A DNA stretch of 64,000 nt from Saccharopolyspora elongata (lineage in GTDB: Bacteria; Actinomycetota; Actinomycetes; Mycobacteriales; Pseudonocardiaceae), in contig NZ_SMKW01000001.1 of NCBI RefSeq assembly GCF_004348985.1, positions 287,834-351,833 on the forward strand. The letters run 5' to 3'. Shown one piece after another: positions 18,532-27,385 of the stretch (positions are counted from its first letter, which is position 1; every line of letters starts with the position of its first letter). Made by a program: the position numbers and the translations under genes. The notes under the pieces are model-generated. The model ran no database searches and was not told where the DNA came from. It saw only the letters and a program-made list of their open reading frames with translations.

Positions 18532-19347
18532 TCAGCCGCCGAAGGTGGAGTCCGAGATCTTGGCCGGGTTGCCCGGGCCGCAGTCGGGTCCGACCGCTAA
18601 GAGGCGGAACTTGCCGAGGCCGCCTCCGGGCAGGATCAGCAGCTGGGCAGGGTTCCCGTTGAGCGTGATCTCCCGCGCCCCGAGCGGCTTGCCGCCCGTG
18701 ACGCCGTTGGCCTGCAGGCAGCCGATGAGCCGCTGCGGATCGGCCAGCGCGCTGCTGTACTGCTCCGAGTTCATGATCTCGCCGAACTGCTCGCCGTTCA
18801 GCGTGACCTGATCACCCTGCAGCGCCAGCGGCGCGGGTCTGCCGGTCGTCGCGCCGGGCTGCGCCTGGTTGCTGTCGGAGCTCGTGCTGTTCGGCAGGAC
18901 CGAGAACACCACGGCGGCGGCCGCCGCGGCCACGCCGACCAGTCCGGCGCCCAGCGTGAACTTCCGCCGGCGGCGCTGCTTGGCCGCCGCGAAGTCGATC
19001 ACCTGGCCGCCCTCCTCGGCGGCTGGTGCGGGCTGCGGGGCAGCGGGCTCGGCAGGTGCCGCAGCACCGCTCTGCTCCTGGGCCCAAGCCCGGACCTCGT
19101 CCTCCAGCGCGGCGTCGATGCGTGCCGCGACGTCGTCCGGAATCGTCAGTGGCGGCAGTGCCGCCAGATCGGAACTGGTGGCGTCCAATGCCGCCAGGAT
19201 CTCCCGTGCCTCCGGGTCGTCCTGGACCTGGACGCGCAGTTGATCGGCGGTCTGCTGGTCCAGCACCCCCGCGTGCAGATCGGCCAGCAGGTCCAGGGAC
19301 CACGGTGGTCCCTGCGGCGCCCCCGTGCGCCGTTGTTCACCACTCAT
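18532..19347 (-). CDS. Putative anti-sigma factor, membrane anchored (RsmA-like by position)
   Basis: A 271-aa protein with an N-terminal cytoplasmic region beginning MSGEQRRTGAPQGPPWSLDL and an AEP-rich linker. One transmembrane helix follows (about residues 135-158, FTLGAGLVGVAAAAAAVVFS), then an extracytoplasmic domain with two cysteines (GCLQANG, VGPDCGPG). It starts inside the end of sigM, so the two are translationally coupled. In mycobacteria the gene after sigM encodes its anti-sigma factor. No zinc-binding HxxxCxxC is visible, so the role rests on topology and context. Confidence 0.7.
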   Translation of the reverse strand: MSGEQRRTGAPQGPPWSLDLLADLHAGVLDQQTADQLRVQVQDDPEAREILAALDATSSDLAALPPLTIPDDVAARIDAALEDEVRAWAQEQSGAAAPAEPAAPQPAPAAEEGGQVIDFAAAKQRRRRKFTLGAGLVGVAAAAAAVVFSVLPNSTSSDSNQAQPGATTGRPAPLALQGDQVTLNGEQFGEIMNSEQYSSALADPQRLIGCLQANGVTGGKPLGAREITLNGNPAQLLILPGGGLGKFRLLAVGPDCGPGNPAKISDSTFGG

Positions 19348-19952
19348 CGTCCCTCCCGTCGACGGATGGCCATCGCGTCATCTGGGACGTTCGCATCTGC
19401 ACTTGGGTTCCGCAGGTGCCCCAGAAGTTTGGCGAGTTTGGCCCGACCACGTGCGCACCGGCTCTTGACGGTGCCCTCCGCAACGCCCAACATCACCGCG
19501 GTCTCCGCCACGGAGTATCCCTCCACGTCCACCAGGACGATCGCAGAGCGTTGATCTTCGGGGAGTTCGGCGAGCGCCTCCTGGACGGCCATCCTGGTGT
19601 CCTGTTCGGCGATCGCATCGCGCGGCACCGCCGGTTCGGTGGGGCCGGTTTCCGGAAGGGGGACGGTGGGACGGGCCTGGCGGCGGCGGATCCGGTCGAG
19701 GCAGGCGTTCACCACGATCCGGTGCAGCCAGGTGGTCACCTGGGATTCGGCGCGGAACGATGACGCATTGCGGAAGGCCGAGATCATCGCGTCCTGAAGC
19801 GCATCCGCGGCGTCTTCGTGATCGCGCATGGTCCGCAGCGCAACCGCCCACAGCCGATCCCGATGTCGGCGGAAGAGCTCGGAGAACGCATGTGGATCTC
19901 CGTTGGTATGCGCCGCTATGAGTTCGGCGTCCGAGCTGACGGGGACAGACAC
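19344..19952 (-). CDS. sigM: ECF RNA polymerase sigma factor SigM
   Basis: A 202-aa sigma-70 of the ECF type. Region 2 lies around AFSELFRRHRDRLWAVALRT and DAADALQDAMISAFRN; region 4 is around LPEDQRSAIVLVDVEGYSVA with the HTH AETAVMLGVAEGTVKSRCAR. The GTG start at 19952 has no Shine-Dalgarno. A TAAAGT hexamer (minus strand, 19966-19961) stands 8 nt before it, so the mRNA may be leaderless. It overlaps the anti-sigma gene by 4 nt. Confidence 0.88.
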   Translation of the reverse strand: MSVPVSSDAELIAAHTNGDPHAFSELFRRHRDRLWAVALRTMRDHEDAADALQDAMISAFRNASSFRAESQVTTWLHRIVVNACLDRIRRRQARPTVPLPETGPTEPAVPRDAIAEQDTRMAVQEALAELPEDQRSAIVLVDVEGYSVAETAVMLGVAEGTVKSRCARGRAKLAKLLGHLRNPSADANVPDDAMAIRRREGR

Positions 19953-20289
19953 GGAACAGAACTTTACTGTTCGTGTGAATCGGCACACCCGCCCCACTGA
20001 CGAGTGACGGATCTCCCGTGCTCAGGCGTCGTTGCCAACGGGGTCGGGTCGGCTTCGGATCGAGCGATTCGGCGTCGCTCTGCAGAGGCTGTTCGGAAGC
20101 GGCGCGGGGACGGTCTGGATGACCTTAGGTACACGCGATCGGCGGTTGGCTATGGTGCCTCGGCCTCGCCAAAATCTCTCTGCTGCGCAGCGTACTGGGG
20201 CTCGCTGGGAGTGACTTTTCTGCGGAGAGACTGGGGTTTGCTGCGTCCAGCCAACGTGAACAGGCCATTGCAGCTCGTCAAGAGGTGAA
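19953..20289. other. Divergent intergenic region, sigM / SH3-like gene
   Basis: A 337-bp gap. Apart from the candidate sigM -10 at 19961-19966 and an AGAGG ribosome site just before 20290, I see no repeat or convincing gene. Confidence 0.5.
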
Positions 20290-20649
20290 TTGAATTTGCT
20301 GAAGAAGTTTGGTGCGGTGATCGCCGCATGTACTTTCACCGCCCTGATCTCGGTTCCCGCCGATGCTTCGGTTGGATCGGCCGAGCAGGCCGATGTGTCT
20401 CCCAAGGCACTTCTGGTCTGCTCGCACCCGACCTTCGGCACATTGAACGTTCGAGAGGCCCCGTCGACCGGCAGCAGGGTCGTCCGCCGCATCGACGGCT
20501 GCGGGGCCCGGACCGAGTACCCAGCGCTGGAGGGCGAGTCGTACTGGTGTGATGAGCACCGCGGCGGCCGCACTTGGATGAAGGCGTTCGACTTGAACAC
20601 GAACGCGTACATCGGCTGGTTCGCCGAGTACTGCGCGAGCATTCAGTAG
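20290..20649 (+). CDS. Secreted SH3-like domain protein
   Basis: A 119-aa protein. Start TTG at 20290 with AGAGG 4 nt upstream. The signal peptide is MNLLKKFGAVIAACTFTALI with cleavage after ADA. The mature part resembles a bacterial SH3 fold: TLNVREAPSTGSRVVRRI, then YWCDEHRGG and a terminal GWFAEYC. Four cysteines suggest disulfides. It is probably an exported wall-associated protein; function unknown. Base composition looks less GC-rich than its neighbours. Confidence 0.7.
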   Translation: MNLLKKFGAVIAACTFTALISVPADASVGSAEQADVSPKALLVCSHPTFGTLNVREAPSTGSRVVRRIDGCGARTEYPALEGESYWCDEHRGGRTWMKAFDLNTNAYIGWFAEYCASIQ

Positions 20650-20660
20650 TTCGATCGTTG

Positions 20661-20695
20661 CTTCGTCCCCGCACAGCCGTCGTGCGGGGACGAAG
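20661..20695. terminator. Bidirectional terminator hairpin
   Basis: A 14-bp perfect stem CTTCGTCCCCGCAC (20661-20674) / GTGCGGGGACGAAG (20682-20695) lies between the convergent SH3-like and pseudokinase genes. Confidence 0.75.
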
Positions 20696-20700
20696 TGCGT

Positions 20701-22278
20701 TCAGCCTGCGGTGCCGTTGACCGTGATCTCGTTGATCTGGGCGGCGTACCCGCCGTCCTTGGAGATCAGCTGCTTGATCACGACCAGGATCTGCTGCACC
20801 GGAGCGCTCGCGTTCAGCTTGATCGGGGTGTCGCCGTTGCCCAGCGTCGCCGATCCCAGCAGCGTGCCGCCGTCCGCGCTCGGCGTCCCCTCGACTGTCC
20901 GGACTTCGACGACGGTGCCGGCGCTCGCCGAATTGATCAGGATCTCCTGCGGCACCGCGGCGTGGTCGAAGGTCAGCACGGCACCCGTTCCAGGGCTGAT
21001 CCCGCCGGGGCCGAGCTGCTGGTTGTAGCGGGAGGTTCCCCAATCGGTGGCCGGGTTGCCGTCGATGATGTTGCGGAGCCTGCCCGGGTTGTCCGGCGAA
21101 CCGTTGCCGCTGAACTGCGTCGCGTTGTTGACCGGGATCTTGATCAGATTCGCCGAGGGCTGATCGGGCGGTTGCTGGCCGCCGGGGTGGTTGCCGGATT
21201 CGCCGATGATCTGGCCCGTGCCGCGGTTGGTGTTGTTCTCGGTGAACATGCCGATCAGGGACGCCGCGATCCAGCCGACCACCAGCAGCGTGGCCACCGC
21301 GAGGACGCCGACGCTGATCATCAGCTTCTTGCGCTTCACCTGGTCCGGCTTGGGGTCCTCGCGCCGCCAGACCTCGTTGCTCTCGGTGGACTGCCCGCTC
21401 TGCCCCACCGTGCTGGTGTTTTCGAAGGTCGCGTGCTGCTCCAGCACGCGGAGCACGGCGGCACCGGTGCGGACGCCGCCGGTGGTGCCCGTCGAGTCGG
21501 GGTTGCCCAGCGCGCGCACCGCGACCGTGGACAGCTCCAGCGGCACGGTCGGGCGCAGCGTGCGCGGCGCGACCAGGTTGCCGTCGGGGCCGGTCGGGGC
21601 GGCTGGCAGGCCCTCGGGCGCGGGGCCGAGCGCCCAGCGACCGGTGAGCAGCAGGTACAGCGCGGAGCCGAGGCCGCGCACGTCGTCGCTGGAGGTGGCC
21701 TGCGCCATCGGGCCGGGGAAGGCCATCCGGATCTCGCCGTCCGGCGTGACGCGGATCCGCTGCGGGTGGTCGGCGCCCAGCACCAGCCCGGCGTGGTGCG
21801 CCGCCTCGACCGCGGCGGCCAGCGGCTGCAGCAGCCGGGCCGCGGTGCCGGGCGGCAGCGGGCCCTCGGCGACCAGGTCGAGCAGGTCGGTGCCGTGGGT
21901 CCACTCGGCGATCACGATGCCGAGCACGCCGGTCGGATCGCTGGAGGACTGCGTGACGACGTCGAGCACCCGCGCGACGCCGATGTGGTTGAAGGTGCTG
22001 GCGTGCATCGCGCGTTCCAGGGTCCGGCGCGCGTTCGACGCCGCCTCGGCGTCCGAGCGGTCGCCGACCAGGACCGTGAGCGCGACATCCCGTCCGAGCA
22101 CACCGTCCTTGGCCCGCCACAGCTGCACGTTGCAGCGATCGTCGACGCCGACCTGGGAAAGGAGCCGATACCGGCCATGATCCAGTACGCGGCCAGGGTG
22201 CAGCGCCTGCTCGGTCGAACCCTCGTCGCCGGACTCGTCGCGTTCCGCCGCGATCTGCTCGGTGGGTTTGCTGGTCAC
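20701..22278 (-). CDS. Membrane pseudokinase with extracellular C-terminal domain (separate homologue of the MurJ-linked kinase domain)
   Basis: 525 aa from GTG 22278 (MTSKPTEQIAAERDESGDEG); GTG 22323 is an alternative. A kinase-like fold spans about 35-260, but the VAIK lysine is replaced (DVALTVLVG), and no HRD catalytic loop or DFG is present, so it should be catalytically dead. One transmembrane helix follows (LMISVGVLAVATLLVVGWIA), then an extracellular discoidin-like domain (NIIDGNPATDWGTSRYNQQL). In M. tuberculosis the equivalent domain is fused to MviN/MurJ (Rv3910) and is bound by FhaA when phosphorylated; here it is the next gene after murJ. Confidence 0.8.
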   Translation of the reverse strand: MTSKPTEQIAAERDESGDEGSTEQALHPGRVLDHGRYRLLSQVGVDDRCNVQLWRAKDGVLGRDVALTVLVGDRSDAEAASNARRTLERAMHASTFNHIGVARVLDVVTQSSSDPTGVLGIVIAEWTHGTDLLDLVAEGPLPPGTAARLLQPLAAAVEAAHHAGLVLGADHPQRIRVTPDGEIRMAFPGPMAQATSSDDVRGLGSALYLLLTGRWALGPAPEGLPAAPTGPDGNLVAPRTLRPTVPLELSTVAVRALGNPDSTGTTGGVRTGAAVLRVLEQHATFENTSTVGQSGQSTESNEVWRREDPKPDQVKRKKLMISVGVLAVATLLVVGWIAASLIGMFTENNTNRGTGQIIGESGNHPGGQQPPDQPSANLIKIPVNNATQFSGNGSPDNPGRLRNIIDGNPATDWGTSRYNQQLGPGGISPGTGAVLTFDHAAVPQEILINSASAGTVVEVRTVEGTPSADGGTLLGSATLGNGDTPIKLNASAPVQQILVVIKQLISKDGGYAAQINEITVNGTAG

Positions 22279-22375
22279 CTTCCCTCTCCCGCTCCTCCCG
22301 GTCCGCAAGGGGTTGCGTGCCACCCCTATTCCCCACGGAAGGAGACTTCGCCAACGAGGGTACGTGACGCGGAAG

Positions 22376-24241
22376 TCAGCGACGACGCAGCAAACCGGTG
22401 AGCCGCCCGATCGCCGGCTGGAGTTCCGTCACCCGCAGCAAGGACATCAGGCCGAAGATCGCCGCGAAACCGACCAGCACGCCGACGATCAGCTGCAACC
22501 ACCCCGTTCCCGCGCCGGCGGTTCCGGGGATCAGCGCGTCCACGCCGAGCGTGCTCGCCCAGGCGACTAGCCCACCCAGCACCGAGGCCGTCAACGTTTT
22601 TGCCAGTGTGACAAGGAAACGCCGGCTGCCCAGCGGGCCGAGCCGGTGCCGCAGCCAGGCTTCGCCGACCAGCCAACCGACCACGAACGTGAACGAGTTG
22701 ACGAAGCACAGGCCGAACACCACGTGCTCGGGCGCGAGCACCGAGGGCAGCGCGAAGGCCATCAGCACCTTCACGACGGTCATCACGACCATGATCAGGG
22801 TGGGGGTGCGCGCGTCGTTGAACGCGTTGAACGTGCGCATCTGCATCATCGTCAGCGCGTAGGGCAGCACGCCGAACGCGGAGACGGCCAGGCCGAGCCC
22901 GAGGGTGTTGGCCTGTTCGAGCAGGTCTGGCTTGGCCGTCGTGAAAAGGGCCACCGCCAGCGGTACGCCGAGCGCGGTCATGACCGCGCTGATCGGCAAC
23001 AAGGTCACAGTGGACAGTCGGTTGCCCAGCGACAGGTCGCCGATCACCTTGGCGTTGTCGCCGTCCGCGGCGGCGGCGCTCATCCGCGGCAGGATCGCGG
23101 TCATGATCGAGAAGCCGATCACGCCGTAGGGCAGCTGCAGCAGCATCCACGCGTAGGTGTAGGTCGACAGCGCGCCGCCGGCGGCACCGGTGGCCACCCG
23201 GGTGAGCGCCCAGAGCCCCACCTGGCTGACCGCCACGTAACCGAGCATCCACAGCGCGAGCCCGCCGAACTCCGACAACCGCGGATCCCAGCCCCACCGC
23301 CAGCGGAACCGGAATCCGGTCTTGCGCAGCGCCGGCACCTGCACCGCGGCCTGGCAGACCACGCCGAGGGTGACGCCGACGCCCAGCACGAGCAGGTGCG
23401 CGTCGGTCATCGACACCGGGTCGATCGTGAGCCGCCCCGGCAGCAGCACGTAGGCGCCGATGGTGGCGATCACGACCAGGTTGTTCACCACCGGTGCCCA
23501 GGCCGGCGGGCTGAAGATCTGCTTCGCCTGCAGGATCGCGCCGACCAGCGCGCTGATGCCATAGAAGAAGATCTGCGGGAGCAGCAGGTACGCGAAGGCG
23601 CTGACCAGATCCCGGTTGGAGGCGTCGGATTCGGTGACCAGCGCCCAGGTCAGGATCGGCGTGCAGAGCATCGCCACCAGCGTGCCGAGCGCCAGGACCA
23701 CCGTGGCCAGCGTCATCAGCGTCTGGACGAACCGCTCACCGCCGTCGGCGTCGGACTTCTTCGCCCGCACCAGCACGGGCACCACGACGCTGGTCAGCAC
23801 ACCGCCGATGAGCAGCTCGAAGACCATGTTCGGCATCGTGTTGGCCACGTTGAACGAGTCGTTCTCGACCGCGAAGCCGATCGCCCCGGCCAGCATCAGC
23901 TTCCACAGGAAGCCGGTGATCCGGCTGGTCAGGGTGGCGATGGCCATCGATCCGCTGGCCTTGAGCAGCGACGGCTTGCCGGGCGAGACCGGGCGGATGA
24001 CCTGCGTTTGCTCGGTGGCCTGCTCCGCGGCCTGGTTGATGCCGGGCTCCGGCGGCACCGCCGGGATCGGCTGGGTCTCCGCGACGTGCCAGCCGCGCGG
24101 TGCTCCCGGCGCCTGGGGCATCGCGCTGGGGCGGCGGATCGGCGCGGTCGGTCGGGCGTCGGGGAGTGGTGCCGGGCGCGGCGCGGGCCTGGGCGGTCCG
24201 GGGTTACCACCGAACCGTCCGGCATCCCTGTCTCGGTTCAC
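22376..24241 (-). CDS. murJ: Lipid II flippase MurJ (MviN)
   Basis: MOP-superfamily flippase that exports lipid II for peptidoglycan synthesis. The start is GTG 24241 (VNRDRDAGRFGGNPGPPRPA), giving 621 aa. A proline-rich cytoplasmic N-terminus of about 100 residues precedes approximately 14 membrane segments. Family signatures include IATLTSRITGFLWKLMLAGA, ENDSFNVANTMPNMVFELL and LPYGVIGFSIMTAILPRMS. It is followed at once by the pseudokinase gene and preceded by the DUF6049 gene, the conserved order. Confidence 0.92.
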   Translation of the reverse strand: MNRDRDAGRFGGNPGPPRPAPRPAPLPDARPTAPIRRPSAMPQAPGAPRGWHVAETQPIPAVPPEPGINQAAEQATEQTQVIRPVSPGKPSLLKASGSMAIATLTSRITGFLWKLMLAGAIGFAVENDSFNVANTMPNMVFELLIGGVLTSVVVPVLVRAKKSDADGGERFVQTLMTLATVVLALGTLVAMLCTPILTWALVTESDASNRDLVSAFAYLLLPQIFFYGISALVGAILQAKQIFSPPAWAPVVNNLVVIATIGAYVLLPGRLTIDPVSMTDAHLLVLGVGVTLGVVCQAAVQVPALRKTGFRFRWRWGWDPRLSEFGGLALWMLGYVAVSQVGLWALTRVATGAAGGALSTYTYAWMLLQLPYGVIGFSIMTAILPRMSAAAADGDNAKVIGDLSLGNRLSTVTLLPISAVMTALGVPLAVALFTTAKPDLLEQANTLGLGLAVSAFGVLPYALTMMQMRTFNAFNDARTPTLIMVVMTVVKVLMAFALPSVLAPEHVVFGLCFVNSFTFVVGWLVGEAWLRHRLGPLGSRRFLVTLAKTLTASVLGGLVAWASTLGVDALIPGTAGAGTGWLQLIVGVLVGFAAIFGLMSLLRVTELQPAIGRLTGLLRRR

Positions 24242-24345
24242 TGCCTCAAATCCTTCGCCCCTCGGCACACCGAGTGCACGCACCGGTCCTGTCGTTCGAT
24301 CGAGGTCCACACCTACGAGTGATGGGCGTGGCCCCGCTCAGGATC

Positions 24346-26616
24346 TCAGTTCCGGTTCCGATCACCGTCGGTGGTGGCGATGTGGGGGGCTTCCGGCGTG
24401 CTGTCCTGCGGCGCGCCGTTCGTCGCTGCGTCGGTGGGTTCCACCGGCTCAGCGGCGTCGGCCGAGGCGGCCGTCTCGGCCCGGCGGCGCCTGGCCAGGG
24501 CCCGTTTGATGATCCGCATCGCCGACATCAGCACCAGCACCGCGGCGGCGATCCCGGTGAGCATCGGGATCAGCGAGCCGTAGTTGGTGGATTCGATCTG
24601 CAGCCGCTTGGTGGTGTCGAACTGGGTCCCGCCCTGGGGAGTGGTGACGGTCACGTCGATGGTGAACTTGCCGGCCCGCTGCGCGTTGGTCGGCAGCCAG
24701 ACCGGCCGGCGCCCGTTGGCCGGGACGGTGACCGGGCCGCCGAAGTCGTGCTGGACCTGGACGCCGGGCACCTGCGGGATGCGGAACACGACACTGACCG
24801 TGATCGGCAGGTCGTTGACCACGGTCAGCGGGATTGGGCTGTCGGCCGAATCGATCCGCGTGACCTGGCCTTCGAAGTACTCGACGCGGACCTGCCTGAG
24901 CACGTCGTTGATCGCGCCGGTCGCCCGGTCCACCCACTGGCGCGCGGCGTCGGGCTTGCCGCGCCAGGCGCTGGCGGTGCCGCGGAGCAGGCCGTTGCGC
25001 AGCGGCGTGGTGACCTGGCCGCGCTGGACGGGGCTGGACCGCTCCTCCTGGGAGGACACGTAGAGGTCGCCGACCTTGAAGTTCTGCGCGGCGAGCTGGT
25101 CGAGCACCGGCTGCGGGATCTCCGCCGAACCGGCGTCCACCGGGTAGTCGAGGTCGGCCTCCGGCAGCGTGGCCGGGTCCGGCTCGGGCACCGGGGTGAG
25201 CCGGATCAGCCCGGCCTCGTGCAGCTGCTGCATGCCATCGAGCAGGGCGCGCAGGTCGTCGCCGCGGAGGTTCCAGCGACGCGGCGGCGCCAGCACCGAG
25301 GTGGCGCCCGGCACCTGGCCCTGCGTCGCGCGGAACGCCAGCGCGCCGAGTGCGTTCTGAGCGGACAGCTGCCCGTTCTGCGGCGGCGACAGCGTGGTGA
25401 CCTTCAGCTCCGTGTCGTGCAGCGGGTCGAGCGCGCTGGTCAGCAGCGGGTCGATCGGGACGGCGGCCATGTTCTGGCCGCGCACCCGGACCGGCGACAA
25501 CGATCCGGCGGGGAGGTTCAGCGCCCGCGGCTCCAGCAGTGCGGTGCGGGGCAGATCCGCGATCGCCGGATCGGCCAGCGAGCCCTCCACCGGCCAGAGC
25601 AGGCCGCGCGGTTCGACGCCCAGGATGTTGGGGTCGCGCAACAGGCTGGCGCCGTCCAGCGCGCCCTTGACCAGGTCGGGGAGCCCGGCGCGGCCGAGCG
25701 CCACGATGTCGGCGTCGGCGTAGGGCAGCGCCATCACGCAGCGCCCATTGGTGGCCTCGCGCAGCTTGCTCAGCCACAGGCCGGCGGCGCCGGCGCCGAT
25801 GCCCTCGACCAGCGAGTTGTCGGGCTGGCGCACCAGGTAGCCGTCCTTCATGGCGCGGGCGGTGATCAGCAGGTCCGGGTCGACCGCGAAGCACAGGGCG
25901 TTGCCCACCGGCGAGCCGGGGCCCGCGCGGTCGGTCACCGCCTGCACTAGGTCGTAGAGCCGGCCGCCGGGCGCGAGCGAGGCGGAGAGCTGGTCGTCCA
26001 CCAGCACCGCGGGCATGCCGCCGATGGCCTCCCGCTCCAGCCGCGGGAAGTCGACGATCGGCACCAGCATGCTGGTCTCGGTCGGCTGCCCCGGGCGTGC
26101 CTGCTCGCCGCCCGGGGTGGCGAGCACCGGCAGCAGGAACTGGGCCTGGGCGATGCGCGCGCGGCCGCCGCCGCTGGGCGCGCCGTTGACGTTGACCAGC
26201 AGCGGGTACACGCCGGGCTGGCTGAGCTGCAGGGAGTTGGGGCCGGTCAGCGGGATGCGGAGCTCGACGGGGATCTGCTGGCCGGGCGCGAGCCGGTCGG
26301 CGACCGAGGTGAACGCGGGCTCGGTGACGGTGGCCGGGTCGTCGCGCAACGCGCGCTGGACCGCGGGCTCGGTGGTGGTCGCGTTGCCGCGCTGGACGCG
26401 GGCCTCGACGTTGTTGATCTGGTGATCGCTGGTGTTGGTCAGCCGGCCGGTGATGACGACCTCGCCGGGCGAACCGGCACCCACCACGGATGGCGTGATC
26501 TTGGTCACGTCGAGCACGGTCGGAGACTCGCCCTGCGCGGCCGCCTGCGGCGCCGGGACCAGCGGAACCATCGCGCACAGCAACACCGCGACCAGCGCGG
26601 CAAGCAGAAACCTCAC
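24346..26616 (-). CDS. DUF6049 family secreted/membrane protein
   Basis: A 756-aa protein. The signal peptide is [20 protein letters not shown] with cleavage after AQAAA/QG. There is a very large extracytoplasmic region and one C-terminal transmembrane helix ([20 protein letters not shown]) before a basic stop-transfer RALARRRR and an acidic tail. It is the equivalent of M. tuberculosis Rv3909 by position. Function is unknown; the constant linkage to murJ suggests a cell-envelope role. Its start overlaps the NUDIX stop by 4 nt. Confidence 0.85.
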   Translation of the reverse strand: MRFLLAALVAVLLCAMVPLVPAPQAAAQGESPTVLDVTKITPSVVGAGSPGEVVITGRLTNTSDHQINNVEARVQRGNATTTEPAVQRALRDDPATVTEPAFTSVADRLAPGQQIPVELRIPLTGPNSLQLSQPGVYPLLVNVNGAPSGGGRARIAQAQFLLPVLATPGGEQARPGQPTETSMLVPIVDFPRLEREAIGGMPAVLVDDQLSASLAPGGRLYDLVQAVTDRAGPGSPVGNALCFAVDPDLLITARAMKDGYLVRQPDNSLVEGIGAGAAGLWLSKLREATNGRCVMALPYADADIVALGRAGLPDLVKGALDGASLLRDPNILGVEPRGLLWPVEGSLADPAIADLPRTALLEPRALNLPAGSLSPVRVRGQNMAAVPIDPLLTSALDPLHDTELKVTTLSPPQNGQLSAQNALGALAFRATQGQVPGATSVLAPPRRWNLRGDDLRALLDGMQQLHEAGLIRLTPVPEPDPATLPEADLDYPVDAGSAEIPQPVLDQLAAQNFKVGDLYVSSQEERSSPVQRGQVTTPLRNGLLRGTASAWRGKPDAARQWVDRATGAINDVLRQVRVEYFEGQVTRIDSADSPIPLTVVNDLPITVSVVFRIPQVPGVQVQHDFGGPVTVPANGRRPVWLPTNAQRAGKFTIDVTVTTPQGGTQFDTTKRLQIESTNYGSLIPMLTGIAAAVLVLMSAMRIIKRALARRRRAETAASADAAEPVEPTDAATNGAPQDSTPEAPHIATTDGDRNRN

Positions 26617-27170
26617 CCCGGCTCCGTTCCGCTACCTCGTGCCGGCCGGGCCCCGAGCCGCTCGCCCGCCTCGCTTGCTTCGCCGTCGCGCAGGCTCAGC
26701 GCGCGGCGCACCAGCCGACGTTCGTCGGCGTAGGCCAGTACCTCGTCCAGTTCACCAAGCGGCACCCACGCCACCTCGGTGACCTCCACGTCCTCGTCGG
26801 AAAGCTCTCCGCCCACCGCATCCAGCAGGAAGTGGTGCACGGTCTTGTGTATGCGCCGGTTGCCCGCGACGAACCAGTAGTCGATCGTGCCTATCGGGGC
26901 CACCACCCGGCCGATGATGCCGGTCTCCTCGGCGACCTCGCGCACCGCGGTCTGTTCCGCGGTCTCGCCCGCCTCGATGTGGCCCTTCGGCAGCGACCAG
27001 AGCAGTCGTCCCTTGCGGTCCAGCCTCCCGATGATCGCAGCGCGGCCTTCGACGCCGTTCACCACCAGCCCACCGGCCGAGGTCTCGTCGACGGTCCGCA
27101 GCCTGCGCCGCCGGCGCCGGTTCCGACGCCCCGGCTGGGTACCGCCGGAGCGGCCGGGCGACGGGGGCAT
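26613..27170 (-). CDS. NUDIX hydrolase (MutT4-like)
   Basis: A 185-aa pyrophosphohydrolase with an intact Nudix box: [20 protein letters not shown] followed by TGI, i.e. G-x5-E-x7-REV-x-EE-x-GI. A basic arginine-rich N-terminus ([14 protein letters not shown]) precedes it. The usual substrate of such enzymes is a nucleoside diphosphate linked to another group. Position between DUF6049 and the divergent CCA gene matches mutT4 of M. tuberculosis. Confidence 0.87.
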   Translation of the reverse strand: MPPSPGRSGGTQPGRRNRRRRRRLRTVDETSAGGLVVNGVEGRAAIIGRLDRKGRLLWSLPKGHIEAGETAEQTAVREVAEETGIIGRVVAPIGTIDYWFVAGNRRIHKTVHHFLLDAVGGELSDEDVEVTEVAWVPLGELDEVLAYADERRLVRRALSLRDGEASEAGERLGARPARGSGTEPG

Positions 27171-27385
27171 GCCGCCGATGGTAGTGCGATCAGCGCCTCC
27201 GAGTGGAGCTGGTCGCTCGGCGAACGGCCGTCGCCGGCGGCCCCGGCGACCTCCCGCGATCCCGTTCGCGCGGCCGGGTCAACCGGCTGCTCCGCTCGTC
27301 CGGCGCCGGAGTGGCCGAGTGCGCATGCGCGCATGCCGCAGGTAGCCGGTGGGGGCCTCCTGAGCAGCCGATACCCTGGTACATC

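Noticed and set aside
22376..24310. murJ start at ATG 24310
   Set aside because: The GTG at 24241 has better spacing to AAGGA. The extra 23 residues of the longer frame overlap the promoter region of the gene and look non-conserved.
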